Part shown: positions 1 through 9,015 of the stretch, in pieces
Layout: every line of letters starts with the position of its first letter
Numbering within the stretch: position 1 is the first letter of the stretch
NCBI GenBank assembly: GCA_022767745.1
Contig: JALENN010000012.1
Location: 1 to 64,000 of the forward strand
DNA: 64,000 nucleotides
Source: Alistipes sp.
GTDB taxonomy: Bacteria > Bacteroidota > Bacteroidia > Bacteroidales > Rikenellaceae
Direction of reading: 5' to 3'
Notes under the pieces: model-generated
What the model was told of the DNA's origin: nothing
The model's input: the letters and a program-made list of their open reading frames with translations, nothing else
Databases searched by the model: none
Program-made: the position numbers and the translations under genes

Positions 1-1695
1 TTCGGCGACTACATCGACGTCTACGACATGACGCAGGCCGTCGAGGACGGCGCCACGCGTCCGGTCTTCTACGAGAGCCGCGTCGTCAACCTCCACCTCG
101 ACGAGGAGACGCTGCGCCGCATTGATGCCGAGTACGACGCGATGGCCGAGGAGGCCGAGGAGTACGCCATCGAGAAGAGCAAGCGCGAGTTGGGGCGTAT
201 CGACTCGATTCTGGGGGCCGATGCGACGGTGGCATCGCTGTGCGAGGATATCGTGAAGCACTACGAGGAGTTCCGCCAATATGAACAGACCGGCAAGGCG
301 ATGATTGTGGCCTATTCGCGGCCGATTGCGATGAAGATTTACCATCAGATATTGGAGATGCGCCCGGCGTGGAGCGAGAAGCTGGCCGTGGTGATGACTT
401 CGAGCAACAAGGACCCCGAGGAGTGGCGGGCCGTGATCGGTAACGACGCCCACAAGAAGGAGCTGGAGCGGCGGTTCAAGAACAATGCCGGGCCGCTGAA
501 GATTGTCATCGTGGTGGATATGTGGCTGACGGGGTTCGACGTCCCCTCGCTGGCGACGATGTATGTCTACAAGCCGATGGCGGGGCACAACCTCATGCAG
601 GCCATTGCGCGCGTGAACCGCGTCTTCGGCGACAAGCAGGGAGGTCTGGTGGTCGATTACGTCGGCATCGCCTCGGCCCTGAAGCAGGCGATGAACGACT
701 ACACGCTGCGTGTCCGCCGCAACTACGGCGACCCCGACATCGCCAAGACGGCCTATCCGGAGTTTCGCAAGAAGTTGGAGGTGTGTCGCGACCTGCTGCA
801 CGGTTACGACTACTCGGGATTCCGGGGCGATTCGGACCTCGTGCGCGCCCGGGCTATCAGCGGCGGCGCCGACTTCCTGCAGGCTCCGGAGCGGGCGAAG
901 GTCAAGGAGGATTACATCCGCGAGGCGCTGCTGCTGCGGCAGGCGCTGTCACTGTGTCAGAGCATGCCCGACCGCGAAGAGCGGCTCGAAGCGGCCTATT
1001 TCGAGGCCGTGCGCACCTTATTGACGCGCGTCGAGGGCAAGGGCAAGATCTCGTTCCGCGAAATCAACGAACGCATCAACGAACTGCTCCGGCAGAGCAT
1101 TCAGAGCGAAGGGGTCATCAACCTCTTCTCGGACGTGCAGGAGGAGTTTTCGCTCTTCGACCCGAAGTTCCTCGAGGAGATTGGCCGCATGAAGGAGAAG
1201 AATCTGGCCGTGGAGCTGCTGCGCAAATTGATTGCCGAGCAAGTGCAGATATACAAGCGTACAAATACAGTACGAGCCGCGAAATTCTCGGAGATTTTAA
1301 CACAAGCTATGAGCAACTACCTGAAGGGGATGCTGACCAACGAGGAGGTGATCGAGGAACTGTTGAAGACGGCCCGCGAGATTATAGACGGAGAGAAGGC
1401 CGGCGAAGCACTGCACCTTTCGACCGAAGAGCTGGCCTTCTACGATGCGCTGACCAAGCCTGAGGCCGTGCGGGACTTCTACACCAACGACCAGCTGCTG
1501 GCCATTACGCACGAACTGACCGATGCCCTGCGCAAAAACAAGACAATCGACTGGAACCTGAAGGAGAGCGCCCGAGCCGGCATGCGTAGACTTGTGAAAA
1601 GACTGCTCAAGAAGTACAAATATCCGCCCGAAGGGCAGGAGGACGCGCTGAATACCATCATGGAACAGTGCGAAATGTGGTCGGAAAACAGTTGA
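1..1695 (+). CDS. hsdR: Type I restriction enzyme R subunit, C-terminal part
   Basis: Open frame from the first base, so the 5' part lies outside the window; 564 residues are visible. They match the C-terminal portion of HsdR, the ATP-dependent translocase/endonuclease subunit of type I restriction systems. The second RecA-like helicase domain is recognisable: the motif around [12 protein letters not shown] (about 170-181) and [11 protein letters not shown] with the motif VI arginines (about 200-210). A long helical C-terminal region follows, which in this family contacts the methylase. The nuclease and Walker A motifs must be upstream. The gene is GC-rich, unlike the AT-rich genes that follow. 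hsdM and hsdS are not in the window. The family call is firm; the subunit's DNA specificity cannot be read here. Confidence 0.93.
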   Translation, partial: FGDYIDVYDMTQAVEDGATRPVFYESRVVNLHLDEETLRRIDAEYDAMAEEAEEYAIEKSKRELGRIDSILGADATVASLCEDIVKHYEEFRQYEQTGKAMIVAYSRPIAMKIYHQILEMRPAWSEKLAVVMTSSNKDPEEWRAVIGNDAHKKELERRFKNNAGPLKIVIVVDMWLTGFDVPSLATMYVYKPMAGHNLMQAIARVNRVFGDKQGGLVVDYVGIASALKQAMNDYTLRVRRNYGDPDIAKTAYPEFRKKLEVCRDLLHGYDYSGFRGDSDLVRARAISGGADFLQAPERAKVKEDYIREALLLRQALSLCQSMPDREERLEAAYFEAVRTLLTRVEGKGKISFREINERINELLRQSIQSEGVINLFSDVQEEFSLFDPKFLEEIGRMKEKNLAVELLRKLIAEQVQIYKRTNTVRAAKFSEILTQAMSNYLKGMLTNEEVIEELLKTAREIIDGEKAGEALHLSTEELAFYDALTKPEAVRDFYTNDQLLAITHELTDALRKNKTIDWNLKESARAGMRRLVKRLLKKYKYPPEGQEDALNTIMEQCEMWSENS

Positions 1696-2053
1696 AAGTT
1701 AAGTGCCGAACGAAATGTAGTGCTTAAATTCCATTAATAATATCTGCGGGTGGAGCTGTGTTCGTGAGCTTTGGTTGCTGGTTATATTGTACTACCCTAT
1801 TGGAATGAATGCTGTTTTTTTATTTAAGCCCTATATAGTGGCATGAAACGCATGGTTAATAAATTTTATCGAGAAGGTGGTATATATGGGCTGTAATCGC
1901 CTCGCAGAACCTTCTATTTTGATTTAATAAAGTGACCTGCCGCATCGCGGCAGGTCTGTCAATAATAATGGTCGGGATAAAGATTGGAAAATGTGGATAA
2001 CTGTTTACAACTATGAGCTTATCCGCGACCCAAATTATGTACGAGCCTGAAAA
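1696..2053. other. Intergenic region after hsdR
   Basis: About 360 bases with no credible gene, AT-rich from roughly 1720 onward, marking a sharp change from the GC-rich hsdR end. The only structure I see is the perfect hairpin at 1934-1956. The hsdR transcript (+) and the following minus-strand genes converge here. Confidence 0.6.
1934..1956. terminator. Perfect hairpin between convergent genes
   Basis: Ten-base perfect arms (1934-1943 and 1947-1956) around a 3-base loop. No strong U run follows on either strand, so it is terminator-like rather than a textbook rho-independent terminator. Its position between convergent transcripts supports a termination role. Confidence 0.45.
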
Positions 2054-2605
2054 CTATTTATTGTATTTTAATTTCAGTTTGTCCAAGAGATTTTGCATAA
2101 ATGTTAAGCGTGTCCATTCATAGGTATTTGGCAATAAGTTTCGTACCCCTCCTCCAGAATTAAAAGAGGCAAATAGTACTTTATCTTCCCATTCTATCAA
2201 TAAGAATGATGGAGTAGTCGATACTTTATCATCGAAACAAAATCTTATACGGTAATTGGTGTCTTCTGTTAATCCAATGGCAGAAATAGCGACACACTCA
2301 CCTAATGGATCTCCACCATTAACAAGAGACCAATTTGTAATTATGGTTTTTTGTGGAATAATGTATAGACAAAGGGGTTCAAAAGACGACCGTTTAATAA
2401 CAATCGCCGCTGCATTGTAACCACCGTGGGTACAAAAAATTAAAGATAAATCGACCTTAAATTTCTGATCCCCTATATAAAATGTTGCATTAGAAAATTC
2501 ATAATATTGGTTTGTTTCTGCTAATTGAAATTTGCCGATCCACTGCTGAGCTACAGTTGAGAAACATATTGTCAACCCCAAAAATAGTAGAATAATTTTT
2601 TTCAT
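2054..2605 (-). CDS. Secreted protein of unknown function
   Basis: I do not recognise the family. The ATG at 2605 is chosen over the one at 2629 because it starts directly with a signal peptide: two lysines, a run of leucine/isoleucine, then a cut near TVAQQ (about residue 20). The mature part is about 160 residues, rich in aromatic and beta-type sequence, with cysteines near the middle. It is the last gene of the AT-rich minus-strand set and is separated from the next gene upstream by about 120 bases, so it may have its own promoter. Low GC relative to the core suggests foreign origin. Confidence 0.7.
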   Translation of the reverse strand: MKKIILLFLGLTICFSTVAQQWIGKFQLAETNQYYEFSNATFYIGDQKFKVDLSLIFCTHGGYNAAAIVIKRSSFEPLCLYIIPQKTIITNWSLVNGGDPLGECVAISAIGLTEDTNYRIRFCFDDKVSTTPSFLLIEWEDKVLFASFNSGGGVRNLLPNTYEWTRLTFMQNLLDKLKLKYNK

Positions 2606-2725
2606 GGTTGTCTGTTTAAAATATGTCAAATTATTTACGATAAAGCAATGTTTCTATACCATAATGCATGATTCGCAGAAAATTTCTGCATAAAGGTTGG
2701 CATGGCTTCTTCCGTTGGCGGCTAT

Positions 2726-3133
2726 TTATTCTTGTTTCTCCAATTTCCGAGTTCGATAGATGATTAATAATCCTAAACAAAACGCAGATACAGCTATTCC
2801 GATGGCGAGCCCTCCCCCAATAAAAAGAATTAGATTATTGATCGAGTCTATATAATCTGAAAAAGAAGGGTTTTCCTTGAAAGTTTTTGAGAACTCGTAA
2901 AAATCCTTGATAGTATCTCCTATTAAATACATAATTGCAGCAGGTGCTATTAGGCACGCAAGTAAAAAAATAGATTTGAGATAGCTTAAACTTCCCAATT
3001 TTATCATGATCAAGAATCTTTGTAGATTAGAATGTTCTCCATTCCCTTTATATAATCGGTGGCCTTCTAAACATATAAAGACGCTTAATACCAACAGAGT
3101 AGGTACTATAATATACGGTGTAGCAGAGTTCAT
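2726..3133 (-). CDS. Small membrane protein of unknown function
   Basis: 135 residues, family not recognised. Three hydrophobic segments can be seen: about 5-22, 48-72 and 100-126, with a charged loop between segments two and three and a basic C-terminal tail (RTRKLEKQE). The stretch GGGLAIGIAV within the third segment is glycine rich. It follows the 333-residue anchored protein by 18 bases on the same strand, so the two are very likely cotranscribed. It could be a membrane partner for the secreted products of this set. Confidence 0.7.
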   Translation of the reverse strand: MNSATPYIIVPTLLVLSVFICLEGHRLYKGNGEHSNLQRFLIMIKLGSLSYLKSIFLLACLIAPAAIMYLIGDTIKDFYEFSKTFKENPSFSDYIDSINNLILFIGGGLAIGIAVSAFCLGLLIIYRTRKLEKQE

Positions 3134-3151
3134 AATAATATAAGTTAATTG

Positions 3152-4153
3152 TTAGTAATACGTTTGTTTTTTAGAAACCGATGAATATAGTTTGCGGCAT
3201 TCTTGAATTACTCCTTGTTGATTGTTATTGTATTTCTTCCGGATTAAGTCGTCGCATCCTAGTACGCGAATTGCAGCTTCATACCCTTTCAGCATAAAAT
3301 AGAACCCAAAATCCATTTGATCGCCAGTTATCAAATCATACAATTCTTGAGGGGTATGTATTTGTCTAATTATGCCGAAAATGTCCATTTCTGGCAGGTC
3401 GTTTTGGTAGTTCTCGGCTAAAACTTCTTGGGGTGTCATCCCTGCCGTCTGTTTTGCTTGATCGAAAAGTCGTTGGGCAGTCCAACCTCCATCGTTCAAT
3501 CCTACAATAAATCCCATTGCATAGATTTGTTCAAAGGTGTCTTGGTATATTGAGTCGTCTAGTTGGGTGGATTGCTGTGCTGACGCTCTAAATGCGGTTA
3601 TCATTGCATTCCAATCTAGCATATAGGCGTCTGTTGTAAGGTCCTTAAGAAAATATAATTCTGGATAATCTTTTTTATATTCAGCCATATTGAACATTAA
3701 GACGGAATCTTGTCCTTGAACTTCGTAATACCAGTATACATCGAGTGTCTCGTCGGTGTAAGAATAGATGATAGAATCTTGTATGGCGGCAAAGCATGGC
3801 GAATCACTGCATTTAGAGATACAATGATCTACGTCTGAAACGAAAGCATTCATTTCAGAATAAGGCTTGTTTGTTATTTGTGATAGTATATTTGCTCTTT
3901 GTTCAACATCTAATGTGTCACAAAACAGGATGCTGTTAAGTGATTCGCTAATATCTAACAGTTCCTTAAATGTACGCCCTTTTAACGGTTCCGAGAGCTG
4001 AACCTCCAGAAGATCTATTGGGGAAAGGCTAGTATGCGGTTTCCCACCATCTGCTTCTTGTGTTATATTGGAAAATAAAGCTTTCTTATAAAATAAGAAA
4101 TAGCCACATATAACTGCTATTATACATAGTAGAGGTATGCCTATTCGTTTCAT
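3152..4153 (-). CDS. Membrane-anchored extracytoplasmic protein, unknown
   Basis: 333 residues, not recognised. An N-terminal hydrophobic segment (about residues 5-23) follows two basic residues and has no clear signal-peptidase cut, so it looks like a signal anchor with the rest outside the membrane. The body is acidic, with clustered cysteines near residues 70-120 (C-D-S-P-C type spacing) and a glutamine/asparagine-rich C-terminus. Sixteen bases separate it from the upstream 427-residue gene and 18 from the membrane protein downstream, which fits one operon. Confidence 0.7.
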   Translation of the reverse strand: MKRIGIPLLCIIAVICGYFLFYKKALFSNITQEADGGKPHTSLSPIDLLEVQLSEPLKGRTFKELLDISESLNSILFCDTLDVEQRANILSQITNKPYSEMNAFVSDVDHCISKCSDSPCFAAIQDSIIYSYTDETLDVYWYYEVQGQDSVLMFNMAEYKKDYPELYFLKDLTTDAYMLDWNAMITAFRASAQQSTQLDDSIYQDTFEQIYAMGFIVGLNDGGWTAQRLFDQAKQTAGMTPQEVLAENYQNDLPEMDIFGIIRQIHTPQELYDLITGDQMDFGFYFMLKGYEAAIRVLGCDDLIRKKYNNNQQGVIQECRKLYSSVSKKQTYY

Positions 4154-4169
4154 GATATTTGGATTTGGG

Positions 4170-5453
4170 TTAATAAAGACCGGTCAATTTTCCATCTGTA
4201 AAGACTAGAAGAGAGTATTTAGGATTTGAAGCACCTATGCTGTCGGCAAAACCCATCAGTAAAGCTAAAGCTACAGCTTCTTCTCCAGATAGTTGTGTCA
4301 TAGCTGCGGCTACCTGCATATCTTGCTTTTCCTTATTGAAAGTCCATGTTTCGACTATATGTCCAGCATAGCTGCTTTTCCCTATATCGTAACATTTTAT
4401 ATCTACCACTTCTTGGCACATTTGTTTGGTCATGCCAAGTTCGAGTTTTCCGGCTGCAAGTAGTTTGCCATGATTATCTCCATATTTCTGGATAAGCATT
4501 TGTTCTTTATTTTCAAACTCTTCTTTTTGCTTTTGCTGGTTCTGTTGTTCTATTAATCGTTGCTTCTCCTTCAGAGCAATTTCACGAGATCGTCTTTGTT
4601 GTGCAGCCCATGCTTCTTGCCGTTCTCGTTCTTCAATCTTATTTAATTCCTCTTTAAGTTGTGAAGGGCTTTTATCAAAAGTAAAGAGCTTGTAGTACTT
4701 TGACCATAATCTCCACGCTGCATTTCTTGATCCATTATTATAGATCATAGTTCCTGATATTGGAATAATCCCGTCTTCTCGATCACGGCAAAGTAATGCA
4801 GATCCCTCAAAATGATCACCATTACTCCAAGTATAACTTATGTTAAACGCCTCTTCTGTTGGATTATAATAACCGACATCTAAATACTCTTTACAATCAT
4901 ATTTCCCTATCTCCCAGCCGGAATCACCCCAGTGGATAGGCCCAATGTATTTGTTCCCATTGGGGTAATAAATCGTTGCGTTGAGATCGTTAGACTCTTT
5001 TGTCTTTTGTGCAAATGATAATAATTCTTTCCATATAAGAGATTTGTCATCTCCGACCTGTATAGTCGCTCCCGCGAATGCATTATCAAATTCTACCCTT
5101 GCGTTGTTGATAGTTGTGTATAAATGTAATTCAATCATCCATTCGGAAGCGGATGATTTTTTAGATATTCTCTTATCGACTGTGTTGTATATAATGCCAT
5201 AACAGTCTGCAACTTTATCGGGTGCATAATGGAGGCTACCCTTAAATGTTGATCCTGATGGAGAATATGTGCCTTTTAGCATGACTAGATTGTAGCTGAA
5301 ATAGAGTCGCCCTTCTGTTAAATATCCATTTTCAAAAGTTCCTATCGCTATAAGCGATTTAACCCCGTCGATTTTATAAAGAACTTTGGATTCTTTAGCT
5401 TGTAAGTTCATGCATGAACATAGCGCAAATACAAATATTAGTAACCGTTTCAT
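4170..5453 (-). CDS. Secreted protein with MORN-like motifs and coiled coil
   Basis: 427 residues. A signal peptide ends near residue 19. Between about 160 and 240 there are MORN-like pieces (YPNGNKYIGPI, WSNGDHFEGSA), a repeat type often found in surface or envelope proteins. Residues about 270-325 form a highly charged Q/E/K-rich helix, probably a coiled coil. After it, LELGMTKQMCQ resembles the short motif at the start of SmpA/BamE-like domains, but the match is too brief to assign that family. It lies in the middle of the AT-rich operon. Function unknown. Confidence 0.7.
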   Translation of the reverse strand: MKRLLIFVFALCSCMNLQAKESKVLYKIDGVKSLIAIGTFENGYLTEGRLYFSYNLVMLKGTYSPSGSTFKGSLHYAPDKVADCYGIIYNTVDKRISKKSSASEWMIELHLYTTINNARVEFDNAFAGATIQVGDDKSLIWKELLSFAQKTKESNDLNATIYYPNGNKYIGPIHWGDSGWEIGKYDCKEYLDVGYYNPTEEAFNISYTWSNGDHFEGSALLCRDREDGIIPISGTMIYNNGSRNAAWRLWSKYYKLFTFDKSPSQLKEELNKIEERERQEAWAAQQRRSREIALKEKQRLIEQQNQQKQKEEFENKEQMLIQKYGDNHGKLLAAGKLELGMTKQMCQEVVDIKCYDIGKSSYAGHIVETWTFNKEKQDMQVAAAMTQLSGEEAVALALLMGFADSIGASNPKYSLLVFTDGKLTGLY

Positions 5454-5478
5454 AAGATAAGAGTTTTAATGTTGCTTG

Positions 5479-5814
5479 TTAGAATAATGTTTTTTCCCAA
5501 AGAGATGTCTGAGTTTCTTTTCCATTCATGTTTTTAGATACGTTATTCCCTATTTTTCGAATATTTAATGCTTTTTTGTTTCGACCGAGGTATATCCCTA
5601 TCAGATTGGCAATAACTATATTTCTGGCTTCTACGGATCCTTCGGTAGAATGTGCAGTCAACATGCGTTCGTAATGGCATTTGAAATCTTGCGGGAAAGG
5701 ATTGGTAATCCGGTGCGAGTCAAAGATCGGTTCGGCAATGGTCTCGTAAATATACTTGTTCAAAGCTTCGTTACCTAGTTCTTTGAGGATGGTATAAGTT
5801 GTAATTTTTGTCAT
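5479..5814 (-). CDS. Small protein A with conserved tail motif
   Basis: 111 residues, no signal peptide, not recognised. Mostly helical in appearance. Its last 25 residues (IRKI, then GKETQTSLWEK) closely resemble the tail of the next gene upstream (IKKI, then GRETSTQSWEK), although the rest of the two proteins differs. The gap to the upstream gene is 38 bases and to the downstream gene 25. The shared tail suggests common recruitment to the same partner or common recent ancestry. Confidence 0.65.
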   Translation of the reverse strand: MTKITTYTILKELGNEALNKYIYETIAEPIFDSHRITNPFPQDFKCHYERMLTAHSTEGSVEARNIVIANLIGIYLGRNKKALNIRKIGNNVSKNMNGKETQTSLWEKTLF

Positions 5815-5852
5815 GGTGGAAATCGTTTATTTATCAATACTGGGCGGATTTC

Positions 5853-6197
5853 TTAATAATTGTTCTGTACGTCTTTTTTGCGTTGGCACTTTTCCCATGA
5901 TTGTGTGGAAGTCTCACGACCAAATGGATTGATGTATGGCTCTTTAACCGCTTCGATTTTTTTAATGCCTAAATCTTCTGCATTATTCAATAAGTATCGC
6001 CCTATTTGTGAATGTAGGTTAAGAAATATTTGTGGATTTTCGTTCTTGTGGTTATAGGCTTCAAGCAACATTTCAACATAGTCTACTTGGTGTTCATACG
6101 CTAATTTCCAGATGAACTGGCGTGTTATGAATTGATTGGGTAATCCGACAATAACTGAGGGTGATTTTTCTTTTAGAATAGTAATAATACGTGACAT
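5853..6197 (-). CDS. Small protein B with conserved tail motif
   Basis: 114 residues, no signal peptide, family not recognised. Predicted to be largely helical and probably cytoplasmic. The C-terminus carries the motif IKKI followed after about eleven residues by GRETSTQSWEK, shared with the neighbouring 111-residue protein. First gene of the AT-rich minus-strand set. A long structured leader (6198-6499) precedes it, with a possible promoter at 6500-6507. Confidence 0.65.
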   Translation of the reverse strand: MSRIITILKEKSPSVIVGLPNQFITRQFIWKLAYEHQVDYVEMLLEAYNHKNENPQIFLNLHSQIGRYLLNNAEDLGIKKIEAVKEPYINPFGRETSTQSWEKCQRKKDVQNNY

Positions 6198-6499
6198 GGA
6201 GCAACCGGCATTTTGTTGCCATTCGGCTCCTGTATGGCTTGGTTAATAGTAAAAGAAAGTGTGGAGTCGATCTCGTTTATCTCAAAGAAGGTTGTGGCGA
6301 CCTATAGCAAAATAAACGATGCAATACCCCACACTCGAATAGATATGATACAAAAGCACATGATGTGCCTATCATGATCTAAACAAGATGAGTGCTGTTC
6401 GTTGTCCTTTGCTATTGAAAATTGCCACATTTTCTTTGAAGGACAGTGCGAGAACACTTTCAATATGTCTGCCTCTACGCTCTCTGGCTTTGGCAAAGA
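6198..6499 (-). promoter_or_regulatory. Long structured leader of the AT-rich operon
   Basis: No convincing gene. The main structure is an imperfect palindrome at 6341-6380: outer arms 6341-6350 and 6370-6380 with a one-base bulge, inner arms 6356-6361 and 6363-6368. If the promoter at 6500-6507 is used, this whole stretch is a leader of roughly 300 bases before the first gene. A 66-codon frame here starts only with TTG and I do not accept it. Confidence 0.4.
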
Positions 6500-6507
6500 C
6501 AAAGTTA
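6500..6507 (-). promoter_or_regulatory. Candidate -7 promoter element (TAACTTTG)
   Basis: Exact match to TAnnTTTG on the minus strand, with a TTG-containing stretch about 20 bases upstream. It points toward the 6197-2054 gene set. Confidence 0.4.
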
Positions 6508-6592
6508 GAAAATATTTTCACTCGAACAACACTCGTAGAGGGGTATTACCTTGCAAATTTCGATAATAATATACTTGTTATACGATGTGGAA

Positions 6593-6629
6593 TAATGATA
6601 AAACCGGAAGCTATATACCGGCTTCCGGT
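6593..6629 (-). terminator. Rho-independent terminator of the primase-like gene
   Basis: Perfect nine-base arms at 6603-6611 and 6621-6629. Read on the minus strand, the hairpin is followed by TTTTATCATT. It sits 25 bases after the primase-like stop codon. Confidence 0.8.
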
Positions 6630-6653
6630 CTATGTTATTTGTTTGGGGTTGAT

Positions 6654-7625
6654 CTATTTAAAAGTCACTCCATGCTGTTTGCATATTCTTAGGAACGTAC
6701 CTATTCCGATTTTTTGATTTCTCATACATGCTGCAAATTGTCGATCACATTCCGTAGGATAATATTTTTGGGAGACCATGCTTACGAGGTGAAATAGTCT
6801 TGACCCTTCTTCTTTACCATATTCATTGGCCAAGGCGCATCCGATGCGATACCAATCATTATAATTGTCTGTTATGTCTATTTTTTGACTTCTGATTTTA
6901 TATATCAGTAAATTAACCTTTTTGTCAAGTAACTTTTGCTCATGTTGTGTCCGAACGAGTTTTCGTGCTATTTTAGCGCGTAGGACTCCTTTATAGGGTT
7001 TTGCGTAAGGATTGCAATATGGGTACGGATCATAGCTGGCACCCCTAAGCCGACAAACGTCACTACAACTTGAGTCTGCGACCAGTTGCGTTTTCTGCCG
7101 AATCTCAAAGACGAGAGCATCGAATTGAGCCTTGTGGCTTTCCGGATAAGCAATTCGAAAAATGAGATATAGCCCGTTCCCGCTGATTGACATACCTGCA
7201 TAGAGTAAGCTATCGAAGGTTTTGGCGAGCAGTTTCTTTTTCTCGAACCATTCCCGACCAAAGACATTGTTGTCTTTATGGTCGATATCAATGCAAATGC
7301 AGCCGCTGTGTTGAAGTAATCCCCTGCTATTCCTTTTGCTAAATACTCCGCTGGGAGTGATACACGGCAGGTTAGCTTTTATCTTGCTGCGTTTATTCTC
7401 ATTGTATGTATGCCGATAGATCGTAACTGGCTCCTCGAATCGTTTTGTTTTAAGCCATTTCCACAGATCGACGGTTCTTAATGGTTCTTGTGCATAGTAG
7501 TTCTTGAACAAGGAAACCTTTATTTCGGGTATCGATGATGGGTTCAGACACCCTGTTTGATCTTTCACGCCATTATATATTTTTTCTTTTTTACTGTGCG
7601 TTTGATTTCTTATTTTAGAGGTCAT
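6654..7625 (-). CDS. BT4734/VirE-N primase-like protein of a mobile element
   Basis: 323 residues. After a variable N-terminus, residues about 90-235 match the BT4734-like (VirE N-terminal) domain of Bacteroidota mobile elements: CIDIDHKDN with its acidic pair, SGNGLYLIFRI, and DVCRLRGASYDP. Residues about 245-320 match a primase C-terminal (PriCT-2) domain (YNDWYRIGCALANEYG). Such proteins are thought to prime or support replication of integrative elements. Larger homologues carry a helicase after these domains; none is present here, and the stop is followed by a good terminator. It starts one base after the DUF6291-like gene, so the two are translationally linked. Confidence 0.82.
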   Translation of the reverse strand: MTSKIRNQTHSKKEKIYNGVKDQTGCLNPSSIPEIKVSLFKNYYAQEPLRTVDLWKWLKTKRFEEPVTIYRHTYNENKRSKIKANLPCITPSGVFSKRNSRGLLQHSGCICIDIDHKDNNVFGREWFEKKKLLAKTFDSLLYAGMSISGNGLYLIFRIAYPESHKAQFDALVFEIRQKTQLVADSSCSDVCRLRGASYDPYPYCNPYAKPYKGVLRAKIARKLVRTQHEQKLLDKKVNLLIYKIRSQKIDITDNYNDWYRIGCALANEYGKEEGSRLFHLVSMVSQKYYPTECDRQFAACMRNQKIGIGTFLRICKQHGVTFK

Positions 7626-7626
7626 G

Positions 7627-8010
7627 CTATTTATATTCTATGTCGTTGGTTATCTGTATTATACTATCATCATAAATTTCGGTTTTTTCGGAAACCTCAT
7701 TTGATTCTTCGAAAAAATTCTCGCGAGACATCTTCTCTTTATACTTTTTCTGCCGCTTTCGCTCGTTTGCATCTAACTGCGGTTTGATTAATATAAATAC
7801 CCTCTCCATTTCATCATTGAGATCAGTTGGTATTACTCCTTCAAAGGAATATTTCATAATTGCATCATAGAGGCGTAATTGAGCCCTTGGCTTCATTGAC
7901 GACAGTGCTTCATAAAAAGTTCGGTAGAATATAAATCCTTCACGAGGTGGTATCTCCTGATCATATTTATTAATAGTATTGTTAGTCATCTTATCGTAAT
8001 TATTTTTCAT
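7627..8010 (-). CDS. DUF6291-like mobile-element protein
   Basis: 127 residues. Residues about 18-85 (PREGFIFYRTFYEALSSM, then LRLYDAIMKYSFEG and IKPQLDANERKRQKK) match the DUF6291 pattern found in Bacteroidota elements and phages beside replication genes. The C-terminal 40 residues are acidic and low complexity. Start at 8010 is two bases after the excisionase-like stop; an internal ATG at 7989 is an alternative. Probably a replication accessory protein, but no biochemical role is established that I know of. Confidence 0.75.
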   Translation of the reverse strand: MKNNYDKMTNNTINKYDQEIPPREGFIFYRTFYEALSSMKPRAQLRLYDAIMKYSFEGVIPTDLNDEMERVFILIKPQLDANERKRQKKYKEKMSRENFFEESNEVSEKTEIYDDSIIQITNDIEYK

Positions 8011-8012
8011 CG

Positions 8013-8348
8013 CTATTTTTTATTTAATGGTTGTGATTTTGATAATTCCTGTTCGATTGTTGGGTGAGACTCGCTTTGCAGCCAGTCAAAGATCTCGTCT
8101 CGGCGAAAATAGAGTCGTCGTCCGCCGTGTTCGGGCTTGTGATACGGAATCTTACGTTCGCTTGTGAGTTTGTAGATCGTAGCTTTGCTGTATCCGGTCA
8201 GGCGCACAACCTCTTCAATGGTTATAATCTGCTCGACATGAGGTTGAGAAGGAACGAGGTTCCCCAGAATCCGATCAATACCCATAATCTCTTTCAGTTG
8301 TCTCACGGTTAGACAGCCGATTGGGGTTTCATCCGTTATTTTTGTCAT
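8013..8348 (-). CDS. Excisionase-family helix-turn-helix protein
   Basis: 111 residues. Residues about 45-95 form a winged helix-turn-helix of the AlpA/Xis (HTH_17) type: TIEEVVRLTGYSKATIYKLT, then the GGRRLYFRRDEIFDWL wing. Proteins of this kind bend DNA to direct excision or regulate mobile-element genes. It heads the replication module (excisionase-like, DUF6291-like, primase-like), whose genes are spaced by only one or two bases. A terminator separates it from the integrase pair upstream. A directionality role is inferred from family and position. Confidence 0.85.
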   Translation of the reverse strand: MTKITDETPIGCLTVRQLKEIMGIDRILGNLVPSQPHVEQIITIEEVVRLTGYSKATIYKLTSERKIPYHKPEHGGRRLYFRRDEIFDWLQSESHPTIEQELSKSQPLNKK

Positions 8349-8410
8349 AATAAATATTGGTTTGGAATATTTTCTATTATGATATATACTATTGCGATTT
8401 ATTTTGGCCT

Positions 8411-8453
8411 TAAAAAGCGAACACCCCGGCTAAATGGCGTTTTAGCGGGGGTG
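8411..8453 (-). terminator. Terminator of the integrase/zinc-ribbon pair
   Basis: Arms at 8422-8434 and 8441-8453, 13 bases with one mismatch, loop of six. On the minus strand the stem is followed by TTCGCTTTTTA. It lies after the zinc-ribbon gene stop (8500) and before the excisionase-like gene. Confidence 0.7.
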
Positions 8454-8499
8454 CTGAAGTGAAAAAGTAAATATAATAAATGTTTACAGCCCGTATAAG

Positions 8500-9015
8500 T
8501 CAATAGCCTGTGGTTGTAGAAAGGCTGTCTGCGACAGGCTTAAATATTAGGGTTCGGAAGATACCATCATCATAATCGGTACTTTCAAAAAGCCGCCTAA
8601 GTACTGTGTATATTCGGCGGATGGTTTGATCTGATGAGGCTCCGATAGCCTGTTTTATGGATTTCTGAGACAGTAAATGAGTGATCTGTATTTCGGGGTG
8701 TATCTCCTTGCAGAAGTGGAATAGTGCGCCTATATAGAGCCAATATCGAAGATCTGCGCGCGTCCCATGAAAGACTGTATCCGAGAAGATCGAAATAGTC
8801 TTCTTGCATTCTGGGCAATATAGAAGGAGCGGATTCTTTTTTCTCAGAGACCGTTTGAGGCGGGTGTTACAATCGGGGCAGTAGGTCATGTGTTGCTCTT
8901 TGTAGAACATAATCGCGTTTTCTTTATTGGGGTATAGTCTCAAGAGAGACTGGTAGCTGAAAGGAACTTTCATAAGATATATTTTTATATGATCAACCAT
9001 ATGTTTGGGGGGCAT
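8500..9015 (-). CDS. Zinc-ribbon protein resembling IS1595 transposase N-terminus
   Basis: 171 residues. A four-cysteine zinc ribbon (CPDC near residue 47 and CPEC near 67) is followed by SDTVFHGTRADLRYWLYIGALF. This is the arrangement seen at the start of IS1595-type transposases (zinc ribbon, then T-x-F-x-GT and a tryptophan helix). The DDE/DDNK catalytic domain is absent and the protein ends after a helical region, so it is unlikely to transpose by itself. Its ATG overlaps the integrase TAA (TAATG at 9013-9017), implying coupled translation. It may be a DNA-binding partner of the integrase (inference). Confidence 0.72.
   Translation of the reverse strand: MPPKHMVDHIKIYLMKVPFSYQSLLRLYPNKENAIMFYKEQHMTYCPDCNTRLKRSLRKKNPLLLYCPECKKTISIFSDTVFHGTRADLRYWLYIGALFHFCKEIHPEIQITHLLSQKSIKQAIGASSDQTIRRIYTVLRRLFESTDYDDGIFRTLIFKPVADSLSTTTGY

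Noticed and set aside
6302..6502. 66-codon minus-strand frame
   Set aside because: Starts only with TTG inside the promoter-like box and shows no family features.
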